From: JAXMEB01 sp046348545
GTDB lineage: Bacteria > Pseudomonadota > Gammaproteobacteria > Berkiellales > Berkiellaceae
DNA length: 64,000 nt
Direction of reading: 5' to 3'
Assembly (NCBI GenBank): GCA_046348545.1
Contig: JAXMEB010000002.1
Location: forward strand, 620,001 to 684,000
Part shown: positions 9,201 through 21,288 of the stretch, piece by piece
How the letters are laid out: every line of letters starts with the position of its first letter
Numbering within the stretch: position 1 is the first letter of the stretch
Notes under the pieces: generated by a model
Seen by the model: the letters and a program-made list of their open reading frames with translations, nothing else
Told to the model about the DNA's origin: nothing
Database searches by the model: none
Made by a program: the position numbers and the translations under genes

Positions 9201-9811
9201 GGCCGATTAATTTGGCAGCAATTGAAGAACATAAGGGGTTACTGGAGCGGAAGACCTATCTTGACGCGCAGAACGCAGATTTAGAAGAAGCGCTTACGAC
9301 ACTTGAAAATGCAATCAAGAAAATTGACAAAGAAACGCGTCAGAAATTTAAAGAGACCTTTGATAAAGTCAATGATGGATTTAAAGCATTGTTTCCGAAA
9401 TTATTTGGAGGCGGGCAAGCCCAACTTGAGCTCACCGGTGAAGACTTGTTAGATACCGGAGTACTCGTGATGGCAAGACCACCAGGGAAACGTAATAGCA
9501 CTATTCAGCTATTATCAGGTGGTGAAAAAGCGCTTACAGCGGTTGCGTTAGTCTTTTCCATTTTTCAATTGAATCCAGCACCATTTTGTTTGCTGGATGA
9601 AGTCGATGCTCCGTTAGATGACAACAACGTTGGACGTTTTTGCGATTTAGTTAAAGAGATGTCTCATTCGTTACAATTTTTATTCATTAGTCATAATAAA
9701 TTGGCAATGGAAATGGCACAGCAACTACAAGGGGTCACTATGCGAGAACCAGGTGTTTCTAGACTCGTATCAGTGGATGTTCAAGAAGCAGCTTCGATGG
9801 TACAAGGTTAA
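6293..9811 (+). CDS. smc: chromosome partition protein SMC
   Basis: 1172-aa ABC-type ATPase of the bacterial condensin, which compacts and segregates chromosomes. The N-terminal head holds Walker A GPNGCGKS (31-38). Two long coiled coils flank a hinge at about 520-650. The C-terminal head holds the signature LLSGGEKALTA (about 1075) and Walker B CLLDEVDAPLDDNN (about 1100). Length and order match the family (1100-1200 aa). ATG at 6293 follows GGAAAC. It heads the smc-zipA-ligA run, an arrangement common in gammaproteobacteria that use SMC rather than MukB. No scpA/scpB genes are in the window. The frame stays intact over 3.5 kb with many A runs. Confidence 0.97.
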   Translation: MRLTKIHLAGFKSFVDPTTIPLISNLTAIVGPNGCGKSNIIDAIRWVMGESSAKQLRGGSITDVIFSGSTARKPVGQAVVELTFDNSDGSLGGEYANYAEIAIRRVVTRDGQSNYFFNGTRCRRRDITDIFLGTGMGPRSYAIIEQGMISRFIEAKPDEFRVFLEEAAGISLYKERRRETENRIRHTRDNLSRLMDLRDELGRQLLHLEKQAEAAQRFAVLDADLKEKQAQHCAMAWVRLNGDIVVKEAAILEGSNQLAACLARAQSFETQIEKERLILIEAQEAHHEVQKQFYDLGTQIAKLEQSIQHHQTRLNELNEDEGQTTDSLTEINLQLAQDQKILEDIEHRLERLLPEYEKVALYTAEVVEQQQQYEEEYETWREQFAQHHQEKTQPVQQAEVEKTKITHLETQITQAITQSEKLTLEKSRLSIEPVEANLNRLKEEGIQLEAELSELENQLQDAKSEYAAHHHQVEAFQDAINEQQSRLQQLKGQQASLKALQESALSKQNKSTQAWQQAVGLSEAKRLAEILQVKSGFEVAVETILSAYLDGICVPQDATLSEFAAQIPQKLNQPMTLIQSMEVSELKGGLLDAILNPHMLPPHLAAQLSYVTYVADLKTAFESIETASPHQSFLTSDGIWVAKGWVWVSGDQSNPQAGVLAREQMLKDIETAIEETQAEVTLLKDQLVQAKTELDDHQQRIEQTNNLKQRASQQQGELKGKIHAEQHRYEHLKRRITEIEQAIIQSAENQQSAQEALTGCRERLQSALESMALLNEQFEVLQQTRDTLQVALKQIRDTVKQAKDQEHQLALEKQKCETIKATTLDSVARNDANLKGLETRLHHIVQAIEENQRPLEPLKSELAILLEQRIETEKTLQFAKDRVNGSENQLNSFYQAKSVEEKTANIIREQLESEKLSAQTLKVHRETQEARAKDMQLDIEVTLKELSEGASEEVWLSHIEKLERQIQRLGPINLAAIEEHKGLLERKTYLDAQNADLEEALTTLENAIKKIDKETRQKFKETFDKVNDGFKALFPKLFGGGQAQLELTGEDLLDTGVLVMARPPGKRNSTIQLLSGGEKALTAVALVFSIFQLNPAPFCLLDEVDAPLDDNNVGRFCDLVKEMSHSLQFLFISHNKLAMEMAQQLQGVTMREPGVSRLVSVDVQEAASMVQG

Positions 9812-9827
9812 TAAGGGGATAATAAGC

Positions 9828-12700
<2,873 letters not shown>

Positions 12701-12730
12701 TTGAGTATATTAAATAAGGAGTGTTTTATT

Positions 12731-13321
12731 GTGAGTCAAAATACCATCATTTTTCTATCGATTGCGGGTTTTATTGTTTTATATTTGATTATTATCTATA
12801 ACCGATTAATTTCGCTTAAAAATCGGTTTGTTAATGGATTTGCGCAAATCGATGTTCAACTTCAGAGACGTTATGACTTAATCCCTAATCTGGTTGAAAC
12901 GGCCAAAAAATATATGGATCATGAGCGCGATACCCTTGAAAAAGTGATCCAAGCTCGTAATTCTGCTCATAGTGCAGAATCCAAGGTGAACGCTGACCCT
13001 GCCGATCCGTCAGCCATGAAGGCCCTGGTTGGGGCAGAAACAGCGCTCACCAGCTCAATGGGCCAGTTTTTCGCTTTAGCTGAAAATTATCCGGATTTAA
13101 AATCTAATCAAACCATGGCTCAGCTAATGGAAGAATTAACTTCAACGGAAAATAAAGTAGGATTTGCTCGTCAAGCGTTTAACGATGCGGTGATGACCTA
13201 TAATACCTACCGAGAGCAATTTCCCAACAATATATTATCGGGATTATTTGCTTTTAAAGCGGCTGCTCATTTTGAGATAGAAAATGCAGAAGCAAAGCAA
13301 GCCGTTAAAGTGAAATTTTAA
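12731..13321 (+). CDS. lemA: LemA family protein
   Basis: 196-aa membrane-anchored helical protein. The start chosen is GTG 12731, nine bases after a good AAGGAG site; a TTG at 12701 in the same frame lies in the repeat and is unlikely. One N-terminal membrane helix (residues about 4-22) is followed by the family hallmark LKNRFVNGFAQIDVQLQRRYDLIPNL (in part) and a long helical bundle. It overlaps the following M48 protease gene by one base, a pairing seen in many bacteria and suggesting that LemA works with the protease. Exact function is unknown. Confidence 0.93.
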   Translation: MSQNTIIFLSIAGFIVLYLIIIYNRLISLKNRFVNGFAQIDVQLQRRYDLIPNLVETAKKYMDHERDTLEKVIQARNSAHSAESKVNADPADPSAMKALVGAETALTSSMGQFFALAENYPDLKSNQTMAQLMEELTSTENKVGFARQAFNDAVMTYNTYREQFPNNILSGLFAFKAAAHFEIENAEAKQAVKVKF

Positions 13322-15252
13322 TGAATTTCTTTGAGCATCAAGATAAGGCGTACCGCCATACCAAATTACTTTTTTTTTATTTTGTATTAGCAATCATTCT
13401 GATTGTTTTAGCAGTGAATGCTGCTGTTTACGGCGTACTGTTTACCACGGAATTGACGGGTGAATTGCGTTATGATAAGAATTTGCAGGCAAATCTATGG
13501 CAATATATCACAGCCGGGGTATTGACAGTCATCGCTTTTGGCACCCTCTTTAAATTATTTATACTGCGTCATGGTGGTCGCTCTGTAGCTGAAATGGTGA
13601 ATGCCAGAAAAGTTGCATCGGATACGTTAGATCCAAAAGAGCAACGGCTCATCCATATTGTTGAGGAGATGTCTATTGCCTCAGGCGTCAGGATGCCGAC
13701 GATCTATATTATGGATCAGGAATCAGCTATCAATGCTTTTGTTGCCGGTACAAAACCGACTGATACGGTATTGGTTGTAACAAAGGGTATGCTTGATGCG
13801 CTTAATCGGGATGAGTTGCAAGGCGTGATTGGTCATGAATTCAGTCATATTTTTAATGGTGACATGCAGATTAACCTGCGCTTGATGGGTATTTTGGCCG
13901 GTATACTGGCTATTGGCCAAATTGGTCGATTTCTACTTAGAACCAGTGGTCGGAGTCGAACTCGAAGTAGCCATTCTAAGGGAGGCGGGGCTCAGGGCGG
14001 GGTTGCGCTAATTGCAATTGCTTTGTTTATGATTGGATATATTGGTTTATTTTTTGGTGCTTTAATTAAAGCGGCCATTTCTCGTCAGAGAGAGTTACTC
14101 GCGGATGCTTCATCTGTTCAATATACGCGTAATCCCAAAGGTATAGCAGGGGCTTTAATTAAGATTAAGCGCCATGCTGAACGTTCTCGTTTAGCCTCTC
14201 AACATGCGGAAGAAATTAGTCATATGTGTTTTGGACAATCCCTAGAATATTTTATTGGATTATTCAATACCCATCCTTCCTTGGATATCCGAATTGAACG
14301 ACTGGATGAAAGTGGGACACTTGAAGCTGAATATTTGATTGAAAAAGATGAAGGGATTGAACAGAAAGCATCCCATAAAATCGAGGAATCTAAACCAACC
14401 GCTCAAGCACAAGCTATGGGTCTTATCACCGGACTTGCGTTTGCAGGTGGTGTTCAGATGACGCCGCGACAAGTAGCCGAGGCTGTAGGACACGTGGCAA
14501 ATGATGCGCTGCTTCGTGGGGAGTATTTATATGGGCAAATTCCTGATTCAATTCGAGAGCAAGCCCATAATCCTAATGCAGTGATGTTATTGCTATTATC
14601 TTTTTTGATTCCTAAAGATGAATCTTGGCAAATTCAAGCCAAGCATTTGATTGAACAGAATATGGGGCAAGCTCAATGGGAAGCAGTTCAACAAACCATG
14701 ACTCAAATTAAAAATTTGAGCCGTTCACTCTATTTACCAATTATTGAAATCAGCATGCCTGCTTTGATGCAAAATGATGATGCGACGATTATTTCTTTTT
14801 TGTCGATAATGGAACGTTTATCTCGTCTAGACAATAAAATTACGTCGTTTGAGTTTGCGATGGTACATTTAATTAATCATCGACTTAGACCTAAAGCACC
14901 GAAAATATCCTATAGCAAGTTTGAGCTCGTATTGCCGGAGATTTCAGTTTTGTTATCTTTTATTTTGAGCGCGAGTAAGATGCGCAAAGAAGAGCGAGAT
15001 GCGTGTTTCAGAACGGTCTATTCAAAATTCACAAAAAAAGCTTCGTTTCTTGACGCTAGTGAATTGAAACCTGCAAAAGTCGCCGAGGCTTTGGTAACTT
15101 TAAATGGATTACTCCCTTCTTTGAAACAAACACTAATTGAAGGTATAGCGTTGTGTGTGATACGTGATGGTAAAATTGAAATTGAAGAATCAGAATTGCT
15201 ACGCACCATTGGAGCTTGCTTAGATTGCCCTATCCCACCGTTATTGGTTTAG
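13321..15252 (+). CDS. M48 family membrane zinc metalloprotease (HtpX-like)
   Basis: 643 aa, ATG at 13321 overlapping the lemA stop. Two N-terminal membrane helices (about 15-38 and 60-82), then an M48 peptidase domain with the zinc-binding HEFSH motif (H172, E173, H176) and a downstream RQRELLADASSVQYTR segment holding the third ligand Glu. Another pair of helices lies between them (185-205 and 230-250), with a Gly/Ser/Arg-rich loop. Unlike HtpX (about 290 aa), it carries a roughly 300-residue C-terminal extension, predicted soluble and helical; such long versions are typically paired with lemA. Likely role: envelope protein quality control. Confidence 0.9.
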   Translation: MNFFEHQDKAYRHTKLLFFYFVLAIILIVLAVNAAVYGVLFTTELTGELRYDKNLQANLWQYITAGVLTVIAFGTLFKLFILRHGGRSVAEMVNARKVASDTLDPKEQRLIHIVEEMSIASGVRMPTIYIMDQESAINAFVAGTKPTDTVLVVTKGMLDALNRDELQGVIGHEFSHIFNGDMQINLRLMGILAGILAIGQIGRFLLRTSGRSRTRSSHSKGGGAQGGVALIAIALFMIGYIGLFFGALIKAAISRQRELLADASSVQYTRNPKGIAGALIKIKRHAERSRLASQHAEEISHMCFGQSLEYFIGLFNTHPSLDIRIERLDESGTLEAEYLIEKDEGIEQKASHKIEESKPTAQAQAMGLITGLAFAGGVQMTPRQVAEAVGHVANDALLRGEYLYGQIPDSIREQAHNPNAVMLLLLSFLIPKDESWQIQAKHLIEQNMGQAQWEAVQQTMTQIKNLSRSLYLPIIEISMPALMQNDDATIISFLSIMERLSRLDNKITSFEFAMVHLINHRLRPKAPKISYSKFELVLPEISVLLSFILSASKMRKEERDACFRTVYSKFTKKASFLDASELKPAKVAEALVTLNGLLPSLKQTLIEGIALCVIRDGKIEIEESELLRTIGACLDCPIPPLLV

Positions 15253-16307
15253 ACGTCAAACTGCACATATTTGAAAAATGTATCGAGGCCATGATCTTCC
15301 CCCTCAACAGACAATTTTATGTCAGCAACCGTGATAGGATTTTGAACGCTTTCGGTAGCATCAGAGATATGAACAGTATAATGGTCTGAATCAGGTCTAT
15401 GCGTGACTTCAACTTTTCGATTTTCTGGTGAGATATGCATGCTGTCAAATAATGAATCTAAATTAATTTTAGTGAACGAGCTAGAACCCTTATTGGTTTC
15501 GACAATAATATTTTGATATACGCTTTGTTCATAGACAATCGTGAATGGGTCATTTGTGGCAATAATCGGAACATCGGTTGTTACATTTACAATAAATGTG
15601 CCAACTTTTCCATCGCTCAAAAATTGAAAGGGTATGGGCAATTGACTTTGAGCGGAGTCTAATATTGTTATATCGTGTAAAAGTGTTTCGAGAGAGAGTT
15701 CGCCTTTGGTTACAAATTTAAGCTCGGATGTTTCAAGCACACCGCTGATGATAGGGAAGTTGAATCCAGTCCACCCTTCAATTGATTCAGAGATAGTATA
15801 CAGGTGTTGATTGCTCCAATAAATATCAACTGGTGAATTTCCAGTGCTAGCCGGAGAATAATAAAAACTCAATTGATAGGGATGACTTGCCTCAGTCGGC
15901 AATTGGTAAGTAAATCCGATTTCTTGGTGGTCGCCAAAGTCATTTTTGACTTTATATTTAACTGTTTGGTCAGATAATAAATTTTCAGGGTATTCTCGGT
16001 CAAGCGGTTGAAATAAGGTGAATTGAAAATGACCCTCGTCCGTTACGGAAGCTTTAAAAACCATATCACCATTGGCGCCACGTCTTGCAATGATATCGTG
16101 CTGGTTATTTGCGAATGTATAGTACAACGGAACGCCATCTGATTTTAAATCAAGTTCAGGCAAAGTTTGTGATACTAATTCTGAAAATTGAATAGATTGA
16201 TAAGTTTTAGAATAATCCAGATCTAAAACGCCATTAATTTCTGTAGGCTCTGTCGCGCCTGGGAGCAATCCCACTTCGTCTATGGTGATAAAATTCTGAA
16301 TAGTCAT
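15249..16307 (-). CDS. T1SS-143/RTX-adhesin-like secreted module, 352 aa
   Basis: No signal peptide. Residues about 50-135 read like one repeat unit of the large type I secreted adhesins: VPLYYTFANN, a VFKASVTDEGHFQFTLFQPLD segment (in part) and a VKYKVKNDFGD strand, matching the beta-rich T1SS-143 pattern. The last 80 residues (INLDSLFDSM, ITVADIKLSV) resemble the C-terminal region of such proteins, which carries the secretion signal. The nonapeptide calcium repeats and long repeat array are absent. It ends 4 bases inside the convergent M48 gene. A second protein of this kind lies at 28497-30269. No type I exporter is in the window. Family assignment is by motif memory, so moderate. Confidence 0.5.
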   Translation of the reverse strand: MTIQNFITIDEVGLLPGATEPTEINGVLDLDYSKTYQSIQFSELVSQTLPELDLKSDGVPLYYTFANNQHDIIARRGANGDMVFKASVTDEGHFQFTLFQPLDREYPENLLSDQTVKYKVKNDFGDHQEIGFTYQLPTEASHPYQLSFYYSPASTGNSPVDIYWSNQHLYTISESIEGWTGFNFPIISGVLETSELKFVTKGELSLETLLHDITILDSAQSQLPIPFQFLSDGKVGTFIVNVTTDVPIIATNDPFTIVYEQSVYQNIIVETNKGSSSFTKINLDSLFDSMHISPENRKVEVTHRPDSDHYTVHISDATESVQNPITVADIKLSVEGEDHGLDTFFKYVQFDV

Positions 16308-16472
16308 AGTCTAACCCATTGAATCGTTTATAGTTAAATTTCATCATCATCAGTTTTTTTTGTACAGTGGACTTTAGTACATCCTTGATAAATATCAGTT
16401 TTATATCTATGTTTAAGCTCAAATACACTATATAATTTAAACTATTAGGTAGTAGGTCTGGTAAAAAAAAGT

Positions 16473-17258
16473 ATGCGTTGTTTCACTTGTTGCTTATCTA
16501 ATGACCTTGATTTAAGTCTTTTACAAAATTCGATGGCAAATGAATATACATGCTTAAACTTAAAGCGTGTATTATCTCTTAATGTGCAAAATACAGACAA
16601 ATACTTATTTTGTTTTTATTATGGGAGTCTTGTATTTTGGGGATTTAATGAAATTGAAGAGAAACAGATATTAGAAAAAGTAAGCGTAACGTCACCTGAA
16701 GGCACGCAGATCATTTCCGAAGATTTATTTAGCTATCAGTATGGCGATACTTTGAGGTTGGTGAATGACGATATCAGCTTAATCGATAAAAAACATTATA
16801 CCAAATTAGCTGTTTCTTACGCGCTGAGTCAATCTGTAAAATTAAGCACCTTCGAGGCCAAATCAGAACAGATGATTGAGATCTCAAAGGATTTCCCAGA
16901 GCAACTTGCCACAGAGGGTCGCATCAAGCTTTCTAGGAGAGAATTGCCCATACTCATTGGGAAACTTCTAAAAACAAGGCATTCAATTAATCTGCATTTG
17001 GAGCTATTAGATACGCCTATATTTTTCTGGGACAATCCGCAATTTGAGAAGTATTATCTTACAATCAAGGAAGAGCTAGAGATTGAACGTCGATTGCTTA
17101 TTCTGAATCAACGGTTGAGTGTCATACAAGATTTGCTTGAAATGCTTGATTCAGACAGAAAACATAAAGATGCTCATCGATTGGAGTGGGCTATTGTTCT
17201 GTTGATTGTGGCAGAAGTACTCATATTGCTAGCTACAGAAGTTTTTGAAATTATCTAA
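16473..17258 (+). CDS. RMD1/YagE family protein (DUF155)
   Basis: 261 aa. The N-terminal half contains the family-type core (KYLFCFYYGSLVFWGFNEIEE), the middle has LAVSYALSQSVKLSTFE, and a long helical region is followed by a C-terminal membrane helix (LEWAIVLLIVAEVLILLATEV). This order fits DUF155 proteins, which in fungi are mitochondrial membrane proteins (Rmd1, Rmd8, Mrx10/Sif3 relatives) and in bacteria are uncharacterised. Likely anchored in the inner membrane by its C-terminus. It stands alone, divergent from the adhesin-like gene and next to an IS. Confidence 0.8.
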   Translation: MRCFTCCLSNDLDLSLLQNSMANEYTCLNLKRVLSLNVQNTDKYLFCFYYGSLVFWGFNEIEEKQILEKVSVTSPEGTQIISEDLFSYQYGDTLRLVNDDISLIDKKHYTKLAVSYALSQSVKLSTFEAKSEQMIEISKDFPEQLATEGRIKLSRRELPILIGKLLKTRHSINLHLELLDTPIFFWDNPQFEKYYLTIKEELEIERRLLILNQRLSVIQDLLEMLDSDRKHKDAHRLEWAIVLLIVAEVLILLATEVFEII

Positions 17259-17330
17259 ACAACTTACAAAAAGTCATCTGTCAAGGGGTAGTGCCCCCGA
17301 TTTAGACCCAACTTTAGGGACACGCCCTAG

Positions 17331-18776
17331 TACTACAGTTGTAAATTAAGGAAGCTGCATTTCATTCCTTTGATAATGATAAAATTTTGCCAAAGCCTGA
17401 TGTTTACGTCGCCAAGCAGACCACTCAAGCAATTTTACAACTGCATGTTGAATGTTAGAATAAAAGTAGACAAAAAATCGCCTTGCTTCTTGTACTGACC
17501 ACTCAATCAGGCCAAACCGCGACTTCTCAGAAACAATTTCATTCGGCTCTTTTTTCTTTTTTTAATAATTGAAGTTCATTTTGATTGAATTGCCAACGTA
17601 ATTTCACAAGAAAGGAAAGTGCCAACATTGAAAATGTAATATGACGATACCATCCTGTCCAACTACGCACTTCATATTCATCTAAACCTACTTCGCCTTT
17701 TGCCATCTCAAAGCATTCTTCAATCGTCCAGCGGCTTCCTGCAGCTTTGGCCATCTCTTGTAGTGATTTATGTTGATGAGAAAAGGCGATGTAAAAAGCG
17801 ATATCTGTAGGATCTTTAATGTTCCTTCTCAATAGTAACCAACGCTCCCATCCCTCAGGGCTGTCGGAATTAATGACTATCCGTACCCATTGATAATGCC
17901 GTTTACCCTTAGAACCGTTACCAGCAGAAAGAGTCTGCCAGGCACTGGGTTCAATACGCTCCAAAACTTGCTTTACCCTATACTGCTCGAATCCAATGGT
18001 GACGGTGGTATTTGATGCAACAGATAGGATATATGATTGTTGATGCTTCTCCAAAAAAGCACGTAATGCATAACAACCATATACTTCATCACCCACAACC
18101 CACGACGGCTTAATATCATTTTCCAATGCTCGCCTTAACATGTCTTGAGCTAATACCGGCTTCGTTTTAAACTCAATATAATCAGGGATGCCAGCCTCTT
18201 TACAGCGAGTTCTATCTTCAAACCAATCTTGCGGAATATACAGTTCTCTATCAATCAAAGCACGACCATGAGAGGTAGCATAAGATAAAAATACACCTAC
18301 TTGACAATTCTCAATACGACCTGCTGTTCCGGTATACTGACGTCCAACACCTACAGATTTGTCACCTTTTTTTAAAAACCGGTCTCATCAATTGATAACA
18401 CGCTTTCTTGTGAGCCCATGAAATTTATCGTATGCGTACACGATGCATCTCTTAAACAATTCACATCCCAGGTGGCGCGACCCAGTAAATATTGAAAAGC
18501 ATACGGGCTTTCACAGCCCGCTTGCTCTGCAAGCTGCCAACTGTTTTTACGCTCCACCGAGCTAATTAAACCGTTAAAATAGGCCGCTGCTGACTTCTTT
18601 GTTTCTGCTCTGGTAAAACAGTCTTGCAAGATATCTTGTATGCCAATTAATTCTTGTTCTATTGATGACATAATTGAACTAGCTGATAATTGAGGAGACT
18701 CTATCCTTGATAAGACCATGATTCATCCTAAAAATACGAATTTTATCAGCAGCCTCCTTGATTTACAACTGTAGTA
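17331..18776 (-). mobile_element. IS701-family insertion sequence, 1446 bp, with CTAG target duplication
   Basis: Both ends are visible: left TACTACAGTTGTAAATTAAG and, read in reverse complement, right TACTACAGTTGTAAATCAAG, continuing as matched inverted repeats for about 28 bases. The element is flanked on each side by CTAG (17327-17330 and 18777-18780), the 4-bp YTAR-type duplication typical of IS701. It holds one transposase gene on the minus strand, now broken. Confidence 0.9.
17346..18719 (-). pseudogene. IS701-family DDE transposase, two frameshifts
   Basis: The reading frame begins at ATG 18719 and reaches SIDETGF (first catalytic Asp region), where a TAA in a T5A7 run stops it near 18381-18387. 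A -1 change continues as LKKGDKSVGVGRQYTG, matching the family, through VVGDEVYG and the IEECFEMAKGEVGLDEYEVR motif. A second break in an A run near 17545-17552 ends the frame at 17539. The true tail (SRFGLIEWSVQEARRFF to RNEMQLP) continues in another frame to a stop at 17346. Repaired length is about 457 aa. Because the first stop precedes any classical slippery heptamer, programmed frameshifting is unlikely and the copy is probably inactive. Confidence 0.88.
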
Positions 18777-18789
18777 CTAGTATTATGAG

Positions 18790-18917
18790 TATACCCTTCA
18801 CAGCTGAATTTTCGGGGTTGTTGCCTTCGCGATTCTCACCGCAGTCATGTACTTTGTGTACACTCCTGCGTCTCGAACGCTCGGCGCCTACCCGAAAAAT
18901 CATCTGTTGTGGGTATA
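18790..18917 (-). repeat. R1 palindromic element, full-length copy 1 (128 bp)
   Basis: Begins TATACCCTTCACAGCTGAAT and ends with the complement of TATACCCACAACAGATGATT; these termini form imperfect inverted repeats of about 28 bp ending in TA at each side. The interior has a smaller palindrome around GTACTTTGTGTAC. Differs by about one base from the copy at 61479-61606. It lies 9 bases beyond the IS701 target duplication. Confidence 0.85.
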
Positions 18918-19083
18918 TTAAGAATAGGGGGTTGACCACAGAAGTTATTTGTTCGACAAAGTTTCAAAGACGCTGGTCTCCTCCATCTGTCACATGAACA
19001 CAGCCAAGCGTCTGCACCCTTTGTATCAGGCCTAACAGCTGTTGAGATTGAGAAATTTTTTATTTATGTTCTTCATCCAGAAA
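18918..19083. other. 166-base spacer between two inverted R1 copies
   Basis: No convincing gene. It separates two R1 elements in opposite orientation. Short open frames here are not supported by start sites or similarity. Confidence 0.4.
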
Positions 19084-19179
19084 TATACCCACAACAGATG
19101 ATTTTTCGGGTACCTGCCTACGCTCTTACGAGCTACGGACGGACAAGCAAACCCCGAAAATTCAGCTGTGAAGGGTATA
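19084..19179 (+). repeat. R1 palindromic element, short variant (96 bp)
   Basis: Same termini as full-length R1 (TATACCCACAACAGATGATT at the left; AGCTGTGAAGGGTATA at the right) but with a different, shorter middle (CTCTTACGAGCTACGGACGG), so it is an internally rearranged derivative. Opposite in orientation to the copy at 18790. Confidence 0.8.
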
Positions 19180-19262
19180 GATTATAAATGAGCTCTTTTG
19201 CTGAAACCTCAAAAATGCTAGATTAGCGCTTATTATGTTTTTTAGCTAAGCTAGGCTGTTAT

Positions 19263-20189
19263 ATGACCCATACACTTAATCTGGATGAAGCGACCATAGA
19301 GCTAGAAACCCTTCGTGATCTGGTGCGATTCTGTATCTCTCAATTTAATGCGGCTGATTTATTGTATGGTCATGGAACGGATAACAGTTTCGATGAGGCT
19401 ATGAATTTGGTACTGGGAAGTATTCATCTGCCCCCAGACATGGATCTCAGTTTAATGAATGCCAAACTCACTCGCTCAGAAAGAAGGCTCATACTGGAGC
19501 GTTTAAAGCGACGTATCGAGGACCATGTTCCCGTACCCTACCTTGTCAAAGAGGCTTGGTTTGGCGGCTTGGGCTTTTATGTTGATGAGCGAGTGATTAT
19601 ACCACGTTCGCCAATTGCAGAATTGGTAGAAGAGCAATTTAACCCTTGGGTTGAAGAAGGGACGGTTTCGAATATTCTAGATCTTTGCACGGGCTCAGGT
19701 TGTATTGCTATTCAAACGGCTATTAATTTTCCAGATGCTGCGATTGATGCTATTGACGAAAGTCAAGAGGCGTTAGAAGTTGCTCATATTAATTTAGAAC
19801 GATTTGATGTGGCTGACCAGGTCACGTTGATTCGTTCTAATTTATTCGAGAAAGTGCCTGCTAAACAATACGATATTATTATTAGTAATCCGCCCTATGT
19901 GAGTGAAAAAGATTACCGCTTGCTCCCAAATGAATACCATCATGAACCTAAAATGGCTTTGATTGCTGAAGATGAAGGTCTCGCTATCGTTTTGAGAATA
20001 TTAAAAGAAGCAGGCCAATATCTCACTCCAAAAGGGATCTTAGTTGTAGAAGTTGGGTACTTACAGGAAAAACTGGAAGCACAATATCCGGATGCGCCTT
20101 TTACTTGGTTACAGTTCGAAAACGGTGGAGATGGTGTTTTTCTATTAACAGCAGATGAGCTGCATGAATTTCAATCACAGTTAACATAA
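19263..20189 (+). CDS. prmB: ribosomal protein uL3 N5-glutamine methyltransferase PrmB
   Basis: SAM-dependent methyltransferase that methylates a glutamine of ribosomal protein L3 during 50S assembly. 308 aa (E. coli 310). N-terminal helical substrate-recognition domain (1-110), then a Rossmann methyltransferase domain with SAM motif [12 protein letters not shown] (about 139-150) and the catalytic NPPY at 209-212. The N-terminal [15 protein letters not shown] segment and placement directly before aroC favour PrmB over the paralogous release-factor methylase PrmC. Only 8 bases separate it from aroC. Confidence 0.93.
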   Translation: MTHTLNLDEATIELETLRDLVRFCISQFNAADLLYGHGTDNSFDEAMNLVLGSIHLPPDMDLSLMNAKLTRSERRLILERLKRRIEDHVPVPYLVKEAWFGGLGFYVDERVIIPRSPIAELVEEQFNPWVEEGTVSNILDLCTGSGCIAIQTAINFPDAAIDAIDESQEALEVAHINLERFDVADQVTLIRSNLFEKVPAKQYDIIISNPPYVSEKDYRLLPNEYHHEPKMALIAEDEGLAIVLRILKEAGQYLTPKGILVVEVGYLQEKLEAQYPDAPFTWLQFENGGDGVFLLTADELHEFQSQLT

Positions 20190-20197
20190 GTCGCTGT

Positions 20198-21286
20198 ATG
20201 GGGGCAAATTCATTTGGACATACTTTCACATTGACTACTTTTGGAGAAAGTCATGGATCTGCAATAGGGGCAATTGTAGATGGTTGTCCAGCAGGGCTTC
20301 CCATATCTGAACAAGATATACAACTTGATTTAGACAGAAGACGTCCAGGTCGTACGCGTCCGACAACACAACGTAGAGAACCCGACACGATTCAGATTCT
20401 GTCTGGCGTTTATGAGGGAATGACAACCGGCGCCCCGATCGGCTTACTCATCACAAACTTTGATACCAAACCGAAAGACTATGAAAATATCAAACATGTT
20501 TTTCGACCGGGTCATGGGGATTACACGTATTTTAAGAAATACGGTATTCGAGACTATCGTGGAGGAGGTCGAGCCTCTGCTCGAGAGACCGCTTTAAGAG
20601 TGGCTGCGGGTGCTATTGCAAAGAAATGGCTAAAACAATCTTTTAATCTTTCTGTCCAAGGCTATCTTTCTGAGATGGGTTCTTTGAAAGCTAATCCTAA
20701 TCATTTTGATTGGGGAGAAATTGAAAAAAATGATTTTTTCTGCCCCGATGCGTCTATGGTGCCAGCATTATCAGCGCTCATACAACAAATTCGTAAAGAA
20801 GGCGACTCGATTGGTGCTAAAGTTTGCATTGAGGCTAAGAATGTGCCCGTCGGGATTGGCGAACCGGTTTACGATAAATTAGATGCAGATTTAGCAAAGG
20901 CACTGATGAGCATCAATGCTGTGAAGGGAGTTGAGATTGGTGATGGCTTTCAAGTAGTGCAGCAGCGAGGCTCAGAGCATCGAGATGAGATGATGCCTCA
21001 AGGCTTTTTAAGCAATCACGCTGGTGGTATTTTAGCAGGGATTTCAACAGGTCAATCTATACTGGCGAGCATTGCGCTTAAGCCGACCTCTAGTATTTTA
21101 AAGCCAGGCCAGAGTATAGATGTCGAGGGATACTCTGTGATGGTCAGCACAACAGGGCGACACGATCCGTGTGTGGGTATTCGGGCTGTGCCAGTGGCCG
21201 AGGCCATGATGGCGATAGTCTTGATGGATCATTGTTTAAGGTATTTTGGTTATTCTGACAGGGAAAGGGAAAAGGAAAAGGTTTAA
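20198..21286 (+). CDS. aroC: chorismate synthase
   Basis: Final step of the shikimate pathway: converts EPSP to chorismate with reduced FMN, feeding aromatic amino acid, folate and quinone synthesis. 362 aa. Family signatures are visible: [18 protein letters not shown] near the N-terminus, [27 protein letters not shown] (in part, 104-130), and [17 protein letters not shown] near the C-terminus. Follows prmB closely and is followed 2 bases later by a small membrane-protein gene, so one operon is likely. Confidence 0.98.
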   Translation: MGANSFGHTFTLTTFGESHGSAIGAIVDGCPAGLPISEQDIQLDLDRRRPGRTRPTTQRREPDTIQILSGVYEGMTTGAPIGLLITNFDTKPKDYENIKHVFRPGHGDYTYFKKYGIRDYRGGGRASARETALRVAAGAIAKKWLKQSFNLSVQGYLSEMGSLKANPNHFDWGEIEKNDFFCPDASMVPALSALIQQIRKEGDSIGAKVCIEAKNVPVGIGEPVYDKLDADLAKALMSINAVKGVEIGDGFQVVQQRGSEHRDEMMPQGFLSNHAGGILAGISTGQSILASIALKPTSSILKPGQSIDVEGYSVMVSTTGRHDPCVGIRAVPVAEAMMAIVLMDHCLRYFGYSDREREKEKV

Positions 21287-21288
21287 AC

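Noticed and set aside
18372..18400. Programmed -1 frameshift in the IS701 transposase
   Set aside because: The stop TAA follows TTT directly and only five T precede the A run, so a classical X-XXY-YYZ slippery site is absent; a second frameshift downstream also argues for decay.
18758..18997. 79-codon plus-strand ORF at the IS701/R1 border
   Set aside because: It is simply the stop-free frame of the R1 element (copy 18790-18917) read with flanking IS end sequence; no ribosome-binding site.
19263..20189. PrmC (release factor methyltransferase) as identity of the methyltransferase
   Set aside because: N-terminal domain and the aroC neighbour fit PrmB better; no prfA gene is adjacent.
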